Of a DNA stretch of 33,111 nucleotides, positions 14,339 through 22,397 are shown one piece after another. The position numbers and the translations under genes were made by a program. The notes below the pieces were generated by a model, which saw only the letters and a program-made list of their open reading frames with translations, was not told where the DNA came from and searched no databases. This DNA is from Streptomyces sp. SM11. Its GTDB lineage: Bacteria > Actinomycetota > Actinomycetes > Streptomycetales > Streptomycetaceae. The DNA lies in NCBI RefSeq assembly GCF_002910905.1, contig NZ_NEUE01000215.1, positions 1-33,111 of the forward strand, read 5' to 3'. Each line of letters begins with the position of its first letter. Within the stretch, counting starts at the first letter, position 1.

Positions 14339-15346
14339 TTATCCGGCGCCCCGCACACGCCACCCCAGCCTGGCGAGCCACCCCTTTCCGGCCGGCACAC
14401 CCACCGCGGCGCGCTCGGTCCGGGCGGCCGGCACCGCCCGGACTCCCCCGCCGTCCCCGGGGCGCGGGGCCTGCCGGTCCTCGCGTGCCCGGTCCAGCTC
14501 CAGAGTCAGGTTGACCCGCCGCCAGAGGATTTCGTCGGGGTCGTCGGCGAGCGTCACCTCCCCCATGGCCTCCCTCGCCGCCATCGACCCCGGACGTCCG
14601 AAGACCGGCTCCGGCCGGACCCGTACGAGATAGGCACGTTCATAAGGGTCGTCCACCACTTCCGCCAGTTGCACCGGGTCCAGTGCCGACGCCTGGACCG
14701 CGGACCGCGCCCACGGGTCCAGCGTGCGGTTCAGCAGCCGGTCGATGCGCTGCGAACGCCAGTTGCGTGCCCGCCAGTCGGCGCCGGACTCCAGCATCGT
14801 ACGCATCCCCAGAGGCGTCCGCCCGGCAAGCAGCTCGGGCTCCCGGGCCGCGAACACCGCAAGCTCGTCCGCGAGGTAGAGCCAGACCACCGCGCGATAC
14901 CGGTTCAGATAGAACGTGACCGGTGAGACGCAGCCCGCCCGTGCCAGCCGGGTGAACCGTGCCGGAGCGATGTCCAGCAGGCCCGCTCCTTCCGCCGTAC
15001 CGACGGTGCGGACCCGCTCCGCCAAGCCATCGGGGAAGCTCGGCTGCTCCCGCAGGCGCGCGATCTCCTCCTCGTGCACCCGTGGCCGACCACCGCCCGG
15101 TGCACCGACGACGGTGATCAGCCCCAGGTGCACCGCAAGCTCGAACTGTGCGCGCCGGAGGCCCAGTTCCTGGGCCGCGCGCCCGGCCGCGACCGTCGCC
15201 CCCGGGGCGGCGGACGAGGCGTGCCCGCCCTCGCCCTCTGCCTTTGCGCTCACGCACCCGGCATGAGCGCCGGGCCGCACACCCACGTGCTCGGCCCGCG
15301 CGTCCTGGGTCCCGGCGTGTGCTCGGAGCACTTCCCTGACCGTCAT
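14339..15346 (-). CDS. DUF6397-type protein with helix-turn-helix-like N-terminal half
   Basis: The 335-aa product matches what I recall of DUF6397 proteins in Streptomyces. Residues 55-130 look like a helix-turn-helix/excisionase-like segment (AAQELGLRRAQFELAVHLGL, then GRPRVHEEEIARLREQ). The following part (LLDIAPARFTRLARAGCVSPVTFYLNRYRAVVWLYLADEL) reads like a second DNA-binding or helical repeat. The middle is helical and rich in Arg, the end a disordered basic tail. No catalytic motif is seen. ATG 15346 has GGGGGAGGA upstream. The gene follows the roadblock gene by 118 bases on the same strand. DNA binding is inference. Confidence 0.75.
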   Translation of the reverse strand: MTVREVLRAHAGTQDARAEHVGVRPGAHAGCVSAKAEGEGGHASSAAPGATVAAGRAAQELGLRRAQFELAVHLGLITVVGAPGGGRPRVHEEEIARLREQPSFPDGLAERVRTVGTAEGAGLLDIAPARFTRLARAGCVSPVTFYLNRYRAVVWLYLADELAVFAAREPELLAGRTPLGMRTMLESGADWRARNWRSQRIDRLLNRTLDPWARSAVQASALDPVQLAEVVDDPYERAYLVRVRPEPVFGRPGSMAAREAMGEVTLADDPDEILWRRVNLTLELDRAREDRQAPRPGDGGGVRAVPAARTERAAVGVPAGKGWLARLGWRVRGAG

Positions 15347-15419
15347 GACTGTCCTCCCCCGTCGCCTCGAATACTCTCCGTGATCACGGTAGCCCGAGGG
15401 AGTCATCGCCCGTCAGCCC

Positions 15420-15428
15420 TGTGGATAA
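15420..15428. promoter_or_regulatory. Consensus DnaA box (TTATCCACA on minus strand)
   Basis: TGTGGATAA at 15420-15428 is a perfect E. coli-type DnaA box, in the gap before the DUF6397 gene. Only one copy is present, so it is not an origin. It may be chance or a DnaA regulatory site. Confidence 0.35.
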
Positions 15429-15464
15429 CTCTTCACGAGCGACGAGAACTGCAGGTCAGACAGG

Positions 15465-15878
15465 TCAGAAGGGCTCGATGTCCTCGGGCCCGCCCTGGCG
15501 GACGGCGACTCCGAGGTGCTCTCCGACCCGGTTGACGAGCAGGGTCATCTCGTAGGCGACCTGGCCGACGTCGGCTTCGGCCGCGGTCAGCACGCACAGG
15601 CAGCTGCCGTCGCCCGCGGCCGTCACGAAGAGCAGTGCCTCGTCGAACTCCACCATCGTCTGGCGGGCACGGCCCGCCCGGAAGTGGCGCCCCGACCCGC
15701 GCGCCAGACTCTGCAGACCGGAGGAGACCGCCGCCAGGTGCTCCGCGTCCTCACGGGCGAGCCCGGTACTGGCCCCGGTGACCAGTCCGTCGTTCGACAG
15801 CACCAAGGCGTGCCGTATGTATTGCACCCTGCTGGTGAGATCGTCAAGGAGCCAGTCAAGTTCCCGGTCAAGCGGCAT
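15465..15878 (-). CDS. Roadblock/LC7-domain protein (CvnB-like)
   Basis: The 137-aa protein is a single roadblock/LC7 domain: LDWLLDDLTSRVQYIRHALVLSNDGLVTGASTGL at the start, ARQTMVEFDEALLFVTAAGDGSCLCVL in the core, and a closing helix VAYEMTLLVNRVGEHLGVAV. It matches the second component of Streptomyces conservons (cvnA kinase, cvnB roadblock, cvnC DUF742, cvnD GTPase), where the roadblock protein interacts with the GTPase. ATG 15878 has GGGGAGGA upstream. Here its GTPase partner lies at 16465-17121 on the same strand, with a plus-strand gene between, and the kinase and DUF742 genes are missing from the window. Confidence 0.92.
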   Translation of the reverse strand: MPLDRELDWLLDDLTSRVQYIRHALVLSNDGLVTGASTGLAREDAEHLAAVSSGLQSLARGSGRHFRAGRARQTMVEFDEALLFVTAAGDGSCLCVLTAAEADVGQVAYEMTLLVNRVGEHLGVAVRQGGPEDIEPF

Positions 15879-16018
15879 GTGCTCGTCCTCCCCGTACCTT
15901 CGTTCCCCGTGCCCCGCTACGCGCGTAAGCCTTGCGCAACGGCCTCGTGGGGGCAAGCGCCCCTCACTCCCCGGGGTGCCGCTTCGCGCCATGCGGGGAT
16001 CGGGCTCAGGATGGGCCC

Positions 16019-16447
16019 ATGGCACACCACATGACCGATGAAGAATGGCGGGCCTTCCTCTCGGAGGGCACGCGCACGGCGAAGGTTTCGACAGTGCGGG
16101 CCGACGGCAGTCCGCACATCGCACCCGTCTGGTTCCTTCTCGACGGCGATTCGGTGGTCTTCAACACCGGCAGGGAAAGTGTGAAAGGCCGCAATCTCGC
16201 ACGCGACGGGCGGGTGGCCCTGTGCGTCGACGACGACCGCCCTCCGTACGCGTTCGCGGTCGTGCAGGGGCACGCCGAGCTGAGCGAGGACCCGGGGGAA
16301 CTCCTTCGCTGGGTGACGCTCATCGCCGGCCGCTACGTGGAGGCCGACGCCGCCGAGGAGTTCGGCCGACGCAACGGCGTGCCCGGCGAACTGGTCGTGC
16401 GGGTGCGGATCGACAAGGTGGTCGCGATGGCCGACATGGCCGACTGA
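16019..16447 (+). CDS. PPOX-class flavin/F420-binding oxidoreductase
   Basis: The 142-aa split-barrel protein starts with MTDEEWRAFLSEGTRTAKVSTVRADGSPHIAPVWFL, a standard pyridoxamine-phosphate-oxidase-like opening, followed by VFNTGRESVKGRNLARDGRVALCVDD, a pattern seen in PPOX-class F420-dependent enzymes. The C-terminal half (GELVVRVRIDKVVAM) completes the barrel. Such enzymes bind FMN, heme or F420 and reduce varied substrates; the cofactor cannot be assigned surely. The start is ATG 16019 with AGGA 7 bases before it; ATG 16031 is an alternative. It sits inside a minus-strand conservon remnant and ends 17 bases from the GTPase gene. Confidence 0.88.
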   Translation: MAHHMTDEEWRAFLSEGTRTAKVSTVRADGSPHIAPVWFLLDGDSVVFNTGRESVKGRNLARDGRVALCVDDDRPPYAFAVVQGHAELSEDPGELLRWVTLIAGRYVEADAAEEFGRRNGVPGELVVRVRIDKVVAMADMAD

Positions 16448-16464
16448 GCCTCGACGCCGGGCCG

Positions 16465-17121
16465 TCAGCCGACGGAGGCGAGGAGCCGGGCGGTGTGCAT
16501 GCGCCCGGCATACTCGACCGTACGGATCAGGACTTCTTTTCCGGAGGCCCGGTCGCGGGCGTCGCACGGCACGACCGGCGTGCCCGGATCGAGGTCGAGA
16601 GCCTGCGCGACATCGTGCTCCGTATGGCCGGGGGTGCCGGGGAAGCGGTTGACGGCGACGAGGAACGGTATCCGCCTGAGCTCGAAGTAGTCGACGGCGG
16701 CGAAGCAGTCCTCCAGCCGCCGGGGGTCGGCGAGCACGATCGCCGCGAGGGCTCCCTCGCACAACTCGTCCCACAGGAACCAGAAGCGGTCCTGGCCCGG
16801 CGTGCCGAACAGGTGGAGCGACAGGCCGGAGTGGACGGTGATACGACCAAAATCCATCGCTACGGTCGTGGTGGTCTTCCGCTCCACCCCGCCGGTGTCG
16901 TCCCGGTCCCGCCCGCTCTCGCTCAGGGTCTCCTCCGTATACAGCGGGCGGATCTCGCTGACCGCGCCGACCAAGGTCGTCTTCCCCGCCCCGAAGCCGC
17001 CCGCAACGACGATCTTCAGAGTGAGCGCGATGTCCTCTCCGATCATGCTCCTGCCGATGTTCCCGGGGGTGCGGTGGGCTGTGCAGGGGCTCTCGTCGCT
17101 GTCGGCGTGCTCGGAGGGCAT
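16465..17121 (-). CDS. Conservon-type small GTPase (CvnD-like)
   Basis: The 218-aa protein has the G1 loop GGFGAGKTT (41-49), a Thr-rich switch (KTTTTVAMDFGRI), the altered G3 LFGTPGQDRFWFLW (about 104-117), VNRFP in place of the usual G4 N/TKxD, and a C-terminal helix. This is the pattern of the MglA-like GTPases of Streptomyces conservons, which work at the membrane with roadblock, DUF742 and kinase proteins. An N-terminal extension of about 30 residues, polar and Cys-containing, precedes the usual start; GAGGGG before ATG 17121 supports it, but Met26 (MIGEDIALTLKIVV) would give a canonical length. Nothing else of a conservon lies upstream. Confidence 0.92.
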   Translation of the reverse strand: MPSEHADSDESPCTAHRTPGNIGRSMIGEDIALTLKIVVAGGFGAGKTTLVGAVSEIRPLYTEETLSESGRDRDDTGGVERKTTTTVAMDFGRITVHSGLSLHLFGTPGQDRFWFLWDELCEGALAAIVLADPRRLEDCFAAVDYFELRRIPFLVAVNRFPGTPGHTEHDVAQALDLDPGTPVVPCDARDRASGKEVLIRTVEYAGRMHTARLLASVG

Positions 17122-17355
17122 GCGTCCCCTCTTCTCTCTTCAGGAACCGGCTTCGGCTTGAGGAATCCCTTGGGGCTGGAGAATCGCCTGGGCCGACAGC
17201 ATGGCAACCTGTCGGCTTCGTTCGTGTGAGTTGATCGTTCTTGACCGATGCGGCTTCGCCGCGCAGTCGTTCCTTGCCGCATCCCGACCTCACTGCGCCT
17301 CACTTCGACGGGCCGGATGTCCCGCGCGGGCCCCGGGCCCTTCCGGCGTGGCCCC

Positions 17356-17391
17356 TACACTGGTCTTTTCGGCTGCCCCGGAACGGGCAGC
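17356..17391 (+). promoter_or_regulatory. Candidate promoter and operator of the ArsR-ATPase operon
   Basis: TACACT (17356-17361) fits a -10 hexamer. An inverted repeat GCTGCCC-CGGAAC-GGGCAGC (17372-17391) lies just after the expected start point, about 45 bases before the ArsR start, a position suited to autorepression. No good -35 is visible. The rest of the 315-bp gap 17122-17436 shows no gene. Confidence 0.4.
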
Positions 17392-17436
17392 GGAGTCGGG
17401 TCCGTGCGTATGGCCCGAGGACGAGGAGATACGAGC

Positions 17437-17802
17437 GTGTCGACAGGTTCCGGCGGCGGTCTCCAGGATCCGCCCGCGGAGGTGCTGGCGGAGGCCGCAG
17501 CGGCGTTCGGGCTCCTGGCGACTCCGGCACGGCTCCACATCGTGTGGGCACTGGCCCAGGGCGAGAGCGATGTGACGGGGCTCGCCGAGCGGGTGGGCGG
17601 CACACTTCCCTCGGTCAGCCAGCATCTGACGAAGCTCAAGCTGGCCGGTCTCGTCCGCTCCCGCCGCGAAGGCCGGCGGCAGGTCTATCTGGTCGACGAT
17701 CCCGATGTTGTGGCGGTCGTCCGGCTCATGGTGGGCCAACTGGCGGAACGCGCCGGACACCCCTCCCAGGAGCCCGTCCGCCTGCGTGAGTTCGGTGCCT
17801 GA
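17437..17802 (+). CDS. ArsR/SmtB-family transcriptional regulator
   Basis: The 121-aa protein is a winged helix of the ArsR type: LLATPARLHIVWALAQGESDVTGLAERVGGTLPSVSQHLTKLKLAGLVRSRREGRRQVYLV. The ELCVCDL cysteine motif of arsenic and cadmium sensors is absent (GESDVTGLAERV here), so any metal site must lie elsewhere, perhaps near the last helix (D residues of VDDPDV and His of ERAGH). GTG 17437 was chosen because GAGGAG stands 8 bases upstream; an in-frame ATG at 17410 would add nine residues. The end overlaps the P-type ATPase gene by up to 17 bases, so the regulator and transporter are one operon and it probably controls that pump. Confidence 0.92.
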   Translation: MSTGSGGGLQDPPAEVLAEAAAAFGLLATPARLHIVWALAQGESDVTGLAERVGGTLPSVSQHLTKLKLAGLVRSRREGRRQVYLVDDPDVVAVVRLMVGQLAERAGHPSQEPVRLREFGA

Positions 17803-20587
17803 GAACAGTTCAGCCGCGGGTCCCGGGCACATCACCGCCGGCACGCCTGCCCCGGTCACACCGTTTCCCGGTACTCGCACCGGCACCGGCTCAAGTGCCT
17901 CGGCAGGAACCGGCGGGGGCCGCGCGTCCGCCGGCCCGGACTCCGCCACCGGGCCCACCTCACTGCAGACGCTGCGCACCCTCGACAGCGGGCCGCGCGG
18001 GCTGCTGGAGACGGAGGCCGAGATCCGGCTCGCCCGGACGGGCGAGAACGTGCTGCCCACCCGGCGGCCCGTGCCCTGGCCCCGGCGCTTCCTGCGCAGC
18101 CTCCGGGACCCCTTCACCTCCGTACTGCTCTGCCTCGGCCTGGTGTCGGCCCTCGTCTCCGCCTGGGGCACCGCCTGCGTCATCCTGGCGCTCGTCGCGG
18201 TGAGCTGTCTGCTGCGTTCGACCGAGGAGCACCGCGCCGACCGGTCGGCCACGGCCCTGCGGGAACTGGTGGCGACCACGGCGACCGTGCTGCGCCGCGT
18301 CTCGGACGACACCCCTCCCCTGGAACGGGAGGTACCGGTCGCCGACCTGGTGCCGGGGGACGTGATCCGGCTGCGGCCGGGTGATCTCGTACCCGCCGAT
18401 GTGCGGCTGCTGCGCACCGACGGTCTCACCGTGCATCAGTCGGCCCTGACCGGGGAGTCGGCGCCGGTGGCCAAGCAGGCCCTCGACATCCCCGACCCCG
18501 CTCTGTCCGGGGCCGGACCGTTCGCGCAGCCGCAGTGGTGCTTCCAGGGCAGCAGTGTCACCTCCGGCAGTGGTACGGCGGTGATCGTGGCCACCGGTGG
18601 GGAGACCCGGTTCGCCGCCGCCCATGACGGCCGGGCCGGGCAGCGGGGCGCGAGCGCCTTCGACCGGTCGGTCCAGGGGATCTCCTGGACTCTCGTCCGC
18701 TTCATGCTCCTGACCCCGCCCCTGGTGCTGATGGCCAACGCGGCGCTGCGCGGCCGGGGCCTGGAGACGCTGCCGTTCGCTGTGGCCGTCGCTGTGGGGC
18801 TCACCCCGGAGATGCTGCCGGTCATCGTCACGACGACGCTCGCTCGGGGCGCCGCCCGGCTGGCGCGCACCAGCGGAGTGATCGTCAAGCGACTCCCGGC
18901 GCTGCACGACCTGGGTGCGGTCGATGTGCTGTGCCTGGACAAGACCGGCACGCTGACCGAGGACCGGCCCGTGGTCGCCGGGGCGACCGACAGTACGGAC
19001 CGGCCCGATCCGGACGTACTGCGGTGGGCGGCGGTCAGCGCGCTGTGGACGCTCCAGCTGGCGGAGCTGCCCGCGGCCGACGCGCTCGACGAGGCAGTGC
19101 TGGAGGCCGCCGATGAGTGCGGTTCGTCCGCTGCCGGGGAGGTGGTTCCGGACGCGTACGAGGGCGTCGCGGTGCTGCCCTTCGATCCGGTGCGGCGCGT
19201 CGCGACCGCCGTGGTCAGGCGGCCCGGGCGGCTCGGCGTACACACCCTGGTCACCAAGGGTGCCGTCGAGGCCGTGCTCGACCGGTGCGCCATGGACCCG
19301 GACGAGCGCCACCGGCTGCGCGCCCTGGCGGACCGGAAGGCCGGGACCGGGCTGCGTCTGCTCGCCGTGGCCCGTGCCGACCGGGCGGCCCGAGCGGGCG
19401 CGTACACCCCTGCGGACGAGCGGGGTCTGACCTTCCTGGGCCTCGTGGCGCTGCGGGACGTCCCGGACCCGAGCGCCGCCGAAGCGCTCGGGGTCCTCGC
19501 GCGGCGGGGCGTGAGCGTCAAGGTCCTCACCGGTGACCACCCGGGCACGGCCGCCCGGGTGTGCGCGGACCTCGGACTGCGACCGGAGGGGCGCCCCGGC
19601 CCGGACGACGTGGTGACGGCCGAGCTGATGGACAGTCTGTCGGACGCGGAGCTGGTCCGGGTGGCGGACCGGGCAACGGTGTTCGCGCGCTGCACCCCCG
19701 AGCACAAGGCCCGGATCGTCTCGGCCCTGCGCGCCGGAGGTCGCACGACCGGCTTCCTCGGCGACGGCGTCAACGACCTGCCCGCCCTGCACGCCGCCGA
19801 CGTCGGCATCTGCCCACGCAACGCCGTGGACGTGGCCCGGGAGGCGGCCGACGTCGTCCTGGCGGAGAAGGATCTCACCGCGATCGACCGTGCGGTGCTG
19901 GCGGGCCGGCGCAGCAGCGGGAACATCGCGACCTATCTGCGGATCACTCTCTCGTCGAACCTCGGCAATGTCATCGCCATGCTGACGGCCGGGCTGATGC
20001 TGCCCTTCCTTCCCATGCTCCCCGCACAGGTTCTGGTGCAGAACCTGTGCTTCGACGCGGCGCAGCTGGCGTTCGCGTTCGATCGCCCGGCGGTGTCGGT
20101 CCTGCGCCGCCCCACCGCACTGCGACCGCGCGACTTCCTGCGCTTCATCACGGGTTTCGGCCTGCTCAACGCGGCCGCCGACCTCGCCACCTTCGGGGTG
20201 CTCGCGCTCGCCCTCCACAACGCGTCCGGGGACAGCGGGGAGGCGGCGTTCCACGCCGGGTGGTTCACGGAGAACCTGCTCACCCAGGCCCTCGTGATGA
20301 TCCTGCTGCGGACCGGTCGCAGTGCCGCCGAACGCCGGGCGGGTGGGCCCCTGCGGGCCGCCGCCGGGGGTCTCGCCGCCGTCGGCGTCGCCTTCCCGCT
20401 CACCCCGCTCGGGCCGTTGCTGGACATGAGCGCCCTGCCGCCCCTCTACTACCTGTTGCTCGGCTCGGTCCTGGGGCTGTACGCGGTCGGGCTCACGGCG
20501 GCCCGCCGCCGCTACGAGCGCCGCCACCTGCCCGACGCGGCACCGGACCAGGTACGGAATGGGAAGAAGGAGCGCGCCGAACACTGA
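17786..20587 (+). CDS. MgtA-like P-type ATPase (P3B family)
   Basis: The 933-aa membrane pump has TGES at 222-225 (actuator), CLDKTGTLT with phosphorylated Asp385, TGDHPGTA and GDGVND at 659-664. Motifs in the membrane part point to the Mg2+ branch: VGLTPEMLPVIVT in M4, QNLCFD (from residue 752) in M6 and WFTENLLTQALVMILLRT late in the chain, all close to MgtA/MgtB. The first 75 residues are a disordered Ser/Pro/Gly-rich extension absent from enteric MgtA. GTG 17786 or 17795 could be the start; both overlap the ArsR stop. Mg2+ uptake is the default guess, but pairing with an ArsR regulator raises the question of another metal. No MgtC or Mg-responsive leader is seen. Confidence 0.9.
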   Translation: MSSVPENSSAAGPGHITAGTPAPVTPFPGTRTGTGSSASAGTGGGRASAGPDSATGPTSLQTLRTLDSGPRGLLETEAEIRLARTGENVLPTRRPVPWPRRFLRSLRDPFTSVLLCLGLVSALVSAWGTACVILALVAVSCLLRSTEEHRADRSATALRELVATTATVLRRVSDDTPPLEREVPVADLVPGDVIRLRPGDLVPADVRLLRTDGLTVHQSALTGESAPVAKQALDIPDPALSGAGPFAQPQWCFQGSSVTSGSGTAVIVATGGETRFAAAHDGRAGQRGASAFDRSVQGISWTLVRFMLLTPPLVLMANAALRGRGLETLPFAVAVAVGLTPEMLPVIVTTTLARGAARLARTSGVIVKRLPALHDLGAVDVLCLDKTGTLTEDRPVVAGATDSTDRPDPDVLRWAAVSALWTLQLAELPAADALDEAVLEAADECGSSAAGEVVPDAYEGVAVLPFDPVRRVATAVVRRPGRLGVHTLVTKGAVEAVLDRCAMDPDERHRLRALADRKAGTGLRLLAVARADRAARAGAYTPADERGLTFLGLVALRDVPDPSAAEALGVLARRGVSVKVLTGDHPGTAARVCADLGLRPEGRPGPDDVVTAELMDSLSDAELVRVADRATVFARCTPEHKARIVSALRAGGRTTGFLGDGVNDLPALHAADVGICPRNAVDVAREAADVVLAEKDLTAIDRAVLAGRRSSGNIATYLRITLSSNLGNVIAMLTAGLMLPFLPMLPAQVLVQNLCFDAAQLAFAFDRPAVSVLRRPTALRPRDFLRFITGFGLLNAAADLATFGVLALALHNASGDSGEAAFHAGWFTENLLTQALVMILLRTGRSAAERRAGGPLRAAAGGLAAVGVAFPLTPLGPLLDMSALPPLYYLLLGSVLGLYAVGLTAARRRYERRHLPDAAPDQVRNGKKERAEH

Positions 20588-20619
20588 GGGGCACCTGTTC
20601 CGGCCCGAAGTGACAGTCG

Positions 20620-20647
20620 TACAATTGCGCAATGCGGCAACTGTTGC
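20620..20647 (+). promoter_or_regulatory. Promoter -10 with two overlapping palindromes before the TatA-like gene
   Basis: TACAAT (20620-20625) is an ideal -10. It overlaps the perfect palindrome ATTGCGCAAT (20624-20633), and a second one, GCAAC-T-GTTGC (20637-20647), follows at once. The predicted start point falls between them, so a repressor there would block transcription. A second TTGCGCAAT lies at 20898-20906. Confidence 0.55.
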
Positions 20648-20677
20648 TGTGCGAACGGAGAGAAGGGCGAGATCCGA

Positions 20678-20842
20678 ATGCTGCGCAACGGCCTGGAACC
20701 CTGGCACCTGCTGATCCTGGCGGTCATCGTGATCGTCGTCTTCGGCTCGAAGAAGCTGCCGGACACCGCCCGCGCGCTGGGGAAGTCCCTGCGCATCCTC
20801 AAGAGCGAGGCCAAGGCGATGAAGGACGAGAACGCCCGCTGA
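20678..20842 (+). CDS. TatA-like twin-arginine translocase subunit
   Basis: A 54-aa product with the complete TatA plan: a short N-terminus, a single membrane helix (about 9-23, WHLLILAVIVIVVF), the hinge FGSKKLPDTARALGKSLRI and a charged amphipathic helix and tail (KSEAKAMKDENAR). TatA oligomers form the pore for folded proteins carrying RR signal peptides. It is shorter than the main TatA of Streptomyces (about 90 aa), so it is likely a paralogue. ATG 20678 follows AAGGGCGAG. No tatB or tatC is near. Two palindromes cover its promoter. Confidence 0.88.
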   Translation: MLRNGLEPWHLLILAVIVIVVFGSKKLPDTARALGKSLRILKSEAKAMKDENAR

Positions 20843-21055
20843 CACACCCAGGGACGGGCGACGGCCGGGTCTTCCCCGCCGCCGCTCATTTCATGGCTTG
20901 CGCAATCCGGGAACCCGGAGTGTCTCGCCGAGCGTTCGTACAGGTAGCGGCCACAAGAGTGACAGCAGAACAGCACTGATCACCGGACCCGGACGCGGTG
21001 AAGCCGCAGGGTCCCGGATCGCACGTGCGGACCGACGGAACACTGGAGGAATTTC

Positions 21056-21631
21056 ATGGGTGTGACCCTGGCCAAGGGCGGCAACGTATCCCTGTCGAAG
21101 GAGGCCCCCGGCCTGACCGCCGTGACGGTCGGGCTCGGCTGGGACGTACGGACCACAACCGGCGCCGATCACGACCTGGATGCCAGTGCGCTGCTGTGCT
21201 CCGCGGCGGGCAAGGTCCTCTCCGACAGCCACTTCGTCTTCTACAACAACCTCAACAGCCCCGACGGTTCCGTCCGCCACACCGGTGACAACCTCACGGG
21301 CGAGGGCGAGGGCGACGACGAGTCGGTCGAGGTCGACCTGTCGTCGGTCCCCGCCGAGATCGCGAAGATCGTGTTCCCCGTCTCGATCCACGATGCCCAG
21401 AGCCGGGGCCAGAGCTTCGGTCAGGTGCGCAACGCGTTCATCCGCGTGGTGAACCGGGCCAACGGCGTCGAGCTGGCCCGCTACGACCTGAGCGAGGACG
21501 CCTCCACCGAGACCGCGATGGTCTTCGGCGAGCTGTACCGGCACGGCACCGAGTGGAAGTTCCGGGCCGTCGGCCAGGGATACGCATCGGGCCTGGCGGG
21601 CATCGCCTCGGACTACGGCGTCAACGTCTGA
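21056..21631 (+). CDS. TerD-family stress protein
   Basis: The 191-aa protein has full TerD length. Landmarks are [71 protein letters not shown] and [14 protein letters not shown]. The Asp and Asn clusters form two Ca2+ sites in TerD structures. TerD proteins belong to tellurite and general stress operons, with roles in calcium and membrane stress. Streptomyces carry many copies, and in S. coelicolor they have been linked to development. ATG 21056 has GGAGGA 6 bases upstream. It stands alone, with no terA, terB or terC nearby. Confidence 0.94.
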   Translation: MGVTLAKGGNVSLSKEAPGLTAVTVGLGWDVRTTTGADHDLDASALLCSAAGKVLSDSHFVFYNNLNSPDGSVRHTGDNLTGEGEGDDESVEVDLSSVPAEIAKIVFPVSIHDAQSRGQSFGQVRNAFIRVVNRANGVELARYDLSEDASTETAMVFGELYRHGTEWKFRAVGQGYASGLAGIASDYGVNV

Positions 21632-21690
21632 CCTGACACGTCGGCTTCCGGTGGTCGCGCGGCCCGAGCCGGTTGCGCGATCATGTCCCC

Positions 21691-22290
21691 ATGGCCGACG
21701 ACCACACTCATGTCCTGGACTTCTTCACCCCGCGTGCGGCCGGCTGGGACAGCCGGTTCCCCGATGACGGCGCCGCGTACACCACCGCGGCTGGAATGCT
21801 GGGGCTGCGCCCCGGCGATGCCGTGCTCGACGCGGGCTGCGGGACGGGACGTGCGCTGCCCGCGCTGCGGGCGGTGGTCGGGCCACGGGGCACGGTGCTG
21901 GGCGCCGATATCACTCCGGCCATGCTGGAGGAAGCGGCACGGGCGGGACGAGGGGGCAGCGGAACACTGCTCCGCGCCGATGTCGCACGTCTGCCGCTGC
22001 GCGACGGAGTCCTGGACGCGGTGTTCGGAGCCGGGCTGATCTCGCATCTGGCCCGCCCCGGGGCCGATATGACGGAGCTCGCCCGTGTGGTCCGGCCGGG
22101 CGGAGTCCTGGCTCTGTTCCATCCGATCGGCCGGGCCGCCCTCGCCGCGCGACATGGACGCACCATCACCGACGACGACCTGCGGGCCGAGCCCAGGCTG
22201 CGTGAGCTGCTGGCCGGTGCGGGGTGGCGGCTGGAGTCCTACACCGACGAGGACGACCGCTTTCTCGCCCTCGCGGTCAGGCAGGCCTGA
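21691..22290 (+). CDS. SAM-dependent methyltransferase (class I)
   Basis: The 199-aa protein carries the SAM-binding motif I VLDAGCGTGRALPAL, motif II ADIT in VLGADITPAMLEEAARAGRG, and LLRADVARLPLRDGVLDAVFGAGL and ELARVVRPGGVLALFHP, all standard for class I methyltransferases of the UbiE type. The substrate cannot be read. ATG at 21691 has no strong ribosome site; an upstream in-frame TTG (21673) is less likely. The ending LESYTDEDDRFLALAVRQA is complete. It lies 59 bases after terD and may be read through. Confidence 0.9.
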   Translation: MADDHTHVLDFFTPRAAGWDSRFPDDGAAYTTAAGMLGLRPGDAVLDAGCGTGRALPALRAVVGPRGTVLGADITPAMLEEAARAGRGGSGTLLRADVARLPLRDGVLDAVFGAGLISHLARPGADMTELARVVRPGGVLALFHPIGRAALAARHGRTITDDDLRAEPRLRELLAGAGWRLESYTDEDDRFLALAVRQA

Positions 22291-22315
22291 GGCCGAGGCC
22301 GACCAGGGCCCTGCA

Positions 22316-22361
22316 CCGTACGGAAATCGTCGGAGCGGTACGGCCCCGGCGCATGGCCGGG
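22316..22361. terminator. Paired hairpins between convergent genes
   Basis: CCGTAC (22316-22321) pairs with GTACGG (22338-22343). CCCGGC (22345-22350) pairs with GCCGGG (22356-22361) across a 5-base loop. Both lie between the methyltransferase gene and the 3' end of the minus-strand gene at 22398. Confidence 0.5.
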
Positions 22362-22397
22362 TCCGGGCGGGCGGGGCAGGCGGGGCGGTAGGTCACA

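Noticed and set aside
13805..14926. Plus-strand reading frame with a good GGAGGA site, 373 codons, opposite the GNAT and DUF6397 genes
   Set aside because: It lies antisense to two well-supported genes, its product is His/Arg/Pro-rich with no family pattern, and its third-position bias is wrong. The ribosome site is chance.
15420..15428. DnaA box as a replication origin signal
   Set aside because: A single box without an AT-rich region, dnaA or dnaN; kept only as a possible regulatory site.
17960..20845. 961-codon minus-strand frame under the P-type ATPase
   Set aside because: Typical antisense shadow in a GC-rich gene; the product is Arg/Gly/His-rich, while the plus strand has every ATPase motif.
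20891..20977. 28-codon frame (MACAIREPGVSRRAFVQ...) before terD
   Set aside because: No ribosome site and no family; it contains the TTGCGCAAT repeat, which is better read as regulatory DNA.
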